A stretch of DNA of 6,692 bases, taken from contig QMWL02000039.1 of NCBI GenBank assembly GCA_003661605.2, forward strand, positions 1 through 6,692, read 5' to 3'. The notes below the pieces were generated by a model, which saw only the letters and a list, made by a program, of their open reading frames with translations, was not told the DNA's origin and did no database searches. This DNA comes from an archaeon (GTDB taxonomy: Archaea > Thermoproteota > QMWL01). A program made the translations under genes and the position numbers. Shown here piece by piece: positions 6,578 through 6,692 of this stretch. The first letter of the stretch is position 1, and every line of letters begins with the position of its first letter.

Positions 6578-6652
6578 GCCCGGGTAGCTCAGCGGGAGAG
6601 CGTCCGGCTGAAGACCGGAAGGTCGTGGGTTCAAGTCCCACCCCGGGCACCA
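6578..6652 (+). tRNA. tRNA-Phe (GAA anticodon) with encoded CCA
   Basis: The 72-base cloverleaf covers 6578-6649 and is followed directly by a genome-encoded CCA (6650-6652). The acceptor is GCCCGGG/CCCGGGC, the D stem GCTC/GAGC with a 7-base loop, the anticodon stem TCCGG/CCGGA around CTGAAGA with anticodon GAA at 6610-6612, and the T stem GTGGG/CCCAC around TTCAAGT. Discriminator A is at 6649. All stems pair fully and there is no intron. The anticodon reads UUC and UUU for phenylalanine. Confidence 0.97.
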
Positions 6653-6655
6653 CCT

Positions 6656-6666
6656 AAAGCTAAAAA
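6656..6666 (+). promoter_or_regulatory. Possible TATA element of a gene beyond the right edge
   Basis: AAAGCTAAAAA here is an exact 11-base copy of the sequence containing the TATA box of the CAU tRNA (6352-6362). If it works the same way, transcription would start near 6686-6690, at the window edge. The flanking ACTGAAAA and ACACCTGATAG elements are not seen, so this is only a weak candidate. Confidence 0.3.
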
Positions 6667-6692
6667 CCCGTTCATCACACTCTGTGTACAAA

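Overview
The window is archaeal. It encodes both subunits of the archaeal type II topoisomerase (Topo VI), two archaeal translation initiation factors (aIF2-beta and aIF1A), a RIO1 kinase, a double-KH Dim2-like protein and an archaeal-type S-adenosylhomocysteine hydrolase. A leaderless TATA promoter and tRNAs with almost pure G:C stems support this. The tRNA stems suggest a thermophile although the coding DNA is only moderately G+C rich. The order RIO1 - KH - Topo VI fits the Thermoproteota/TACK side of the archaea. That is inference, and the lineage cannot be fixed from the sequence alone.

All recognised genes lie on the + strand and are tightly packed. The left edge holds the last 20 codons of an unidentified gene, which overlaps ahcY (50-1306) by 16 bases. 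ahcY overlaps the aIF2-beta gene (1303-1734) by 4 bases. A 43-base gap then carries a strong TATA box 24-25 bases before the ATG of aIF1A, and a second unit starts there: aIF1A (1778-2107), RIO1 (2110-2913), KH/Dim2-like (2894-3481), top6B (3463-5043), top6A (5015-6085) and a 68-residue two-helix membrane protein (6088-6294). RIO1 through top6A overlap head to tail by 20, 19 and 29 bases, which suggests translational coupling.

The right end (6295-6692) holds two single tRNA genes. One has a CAU anticodon (tRNA-Ile2 or elongator Met) and lacks an encoded CCA. The other is tRNA-Phe(GAA) with an encoded CCA. Both are preceded by the same promoter module, in which ACTGAAAA, a TAAAAT-type TATA box and an identical 11-base start-site element keep nearly the same spacing. 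A third copy of the TATA-like core sits at the very end of the window.

Functionally, the second unit joins translation initiation (aIF1A), late small-subunit maturation (RIO1 and Dim2-like) and DNA topology (Topo VI). The first joins methylation-cycle housekeeping to aIF2-beta. This is a core, conserved region. I see no defence island, CRISPR array, insertion sequence or other exotic system. The points most worth a second look are the shared tRNA promoter module, the identity of the CAU tRNA, the small membrane protein behind top6A and the overlap chain.
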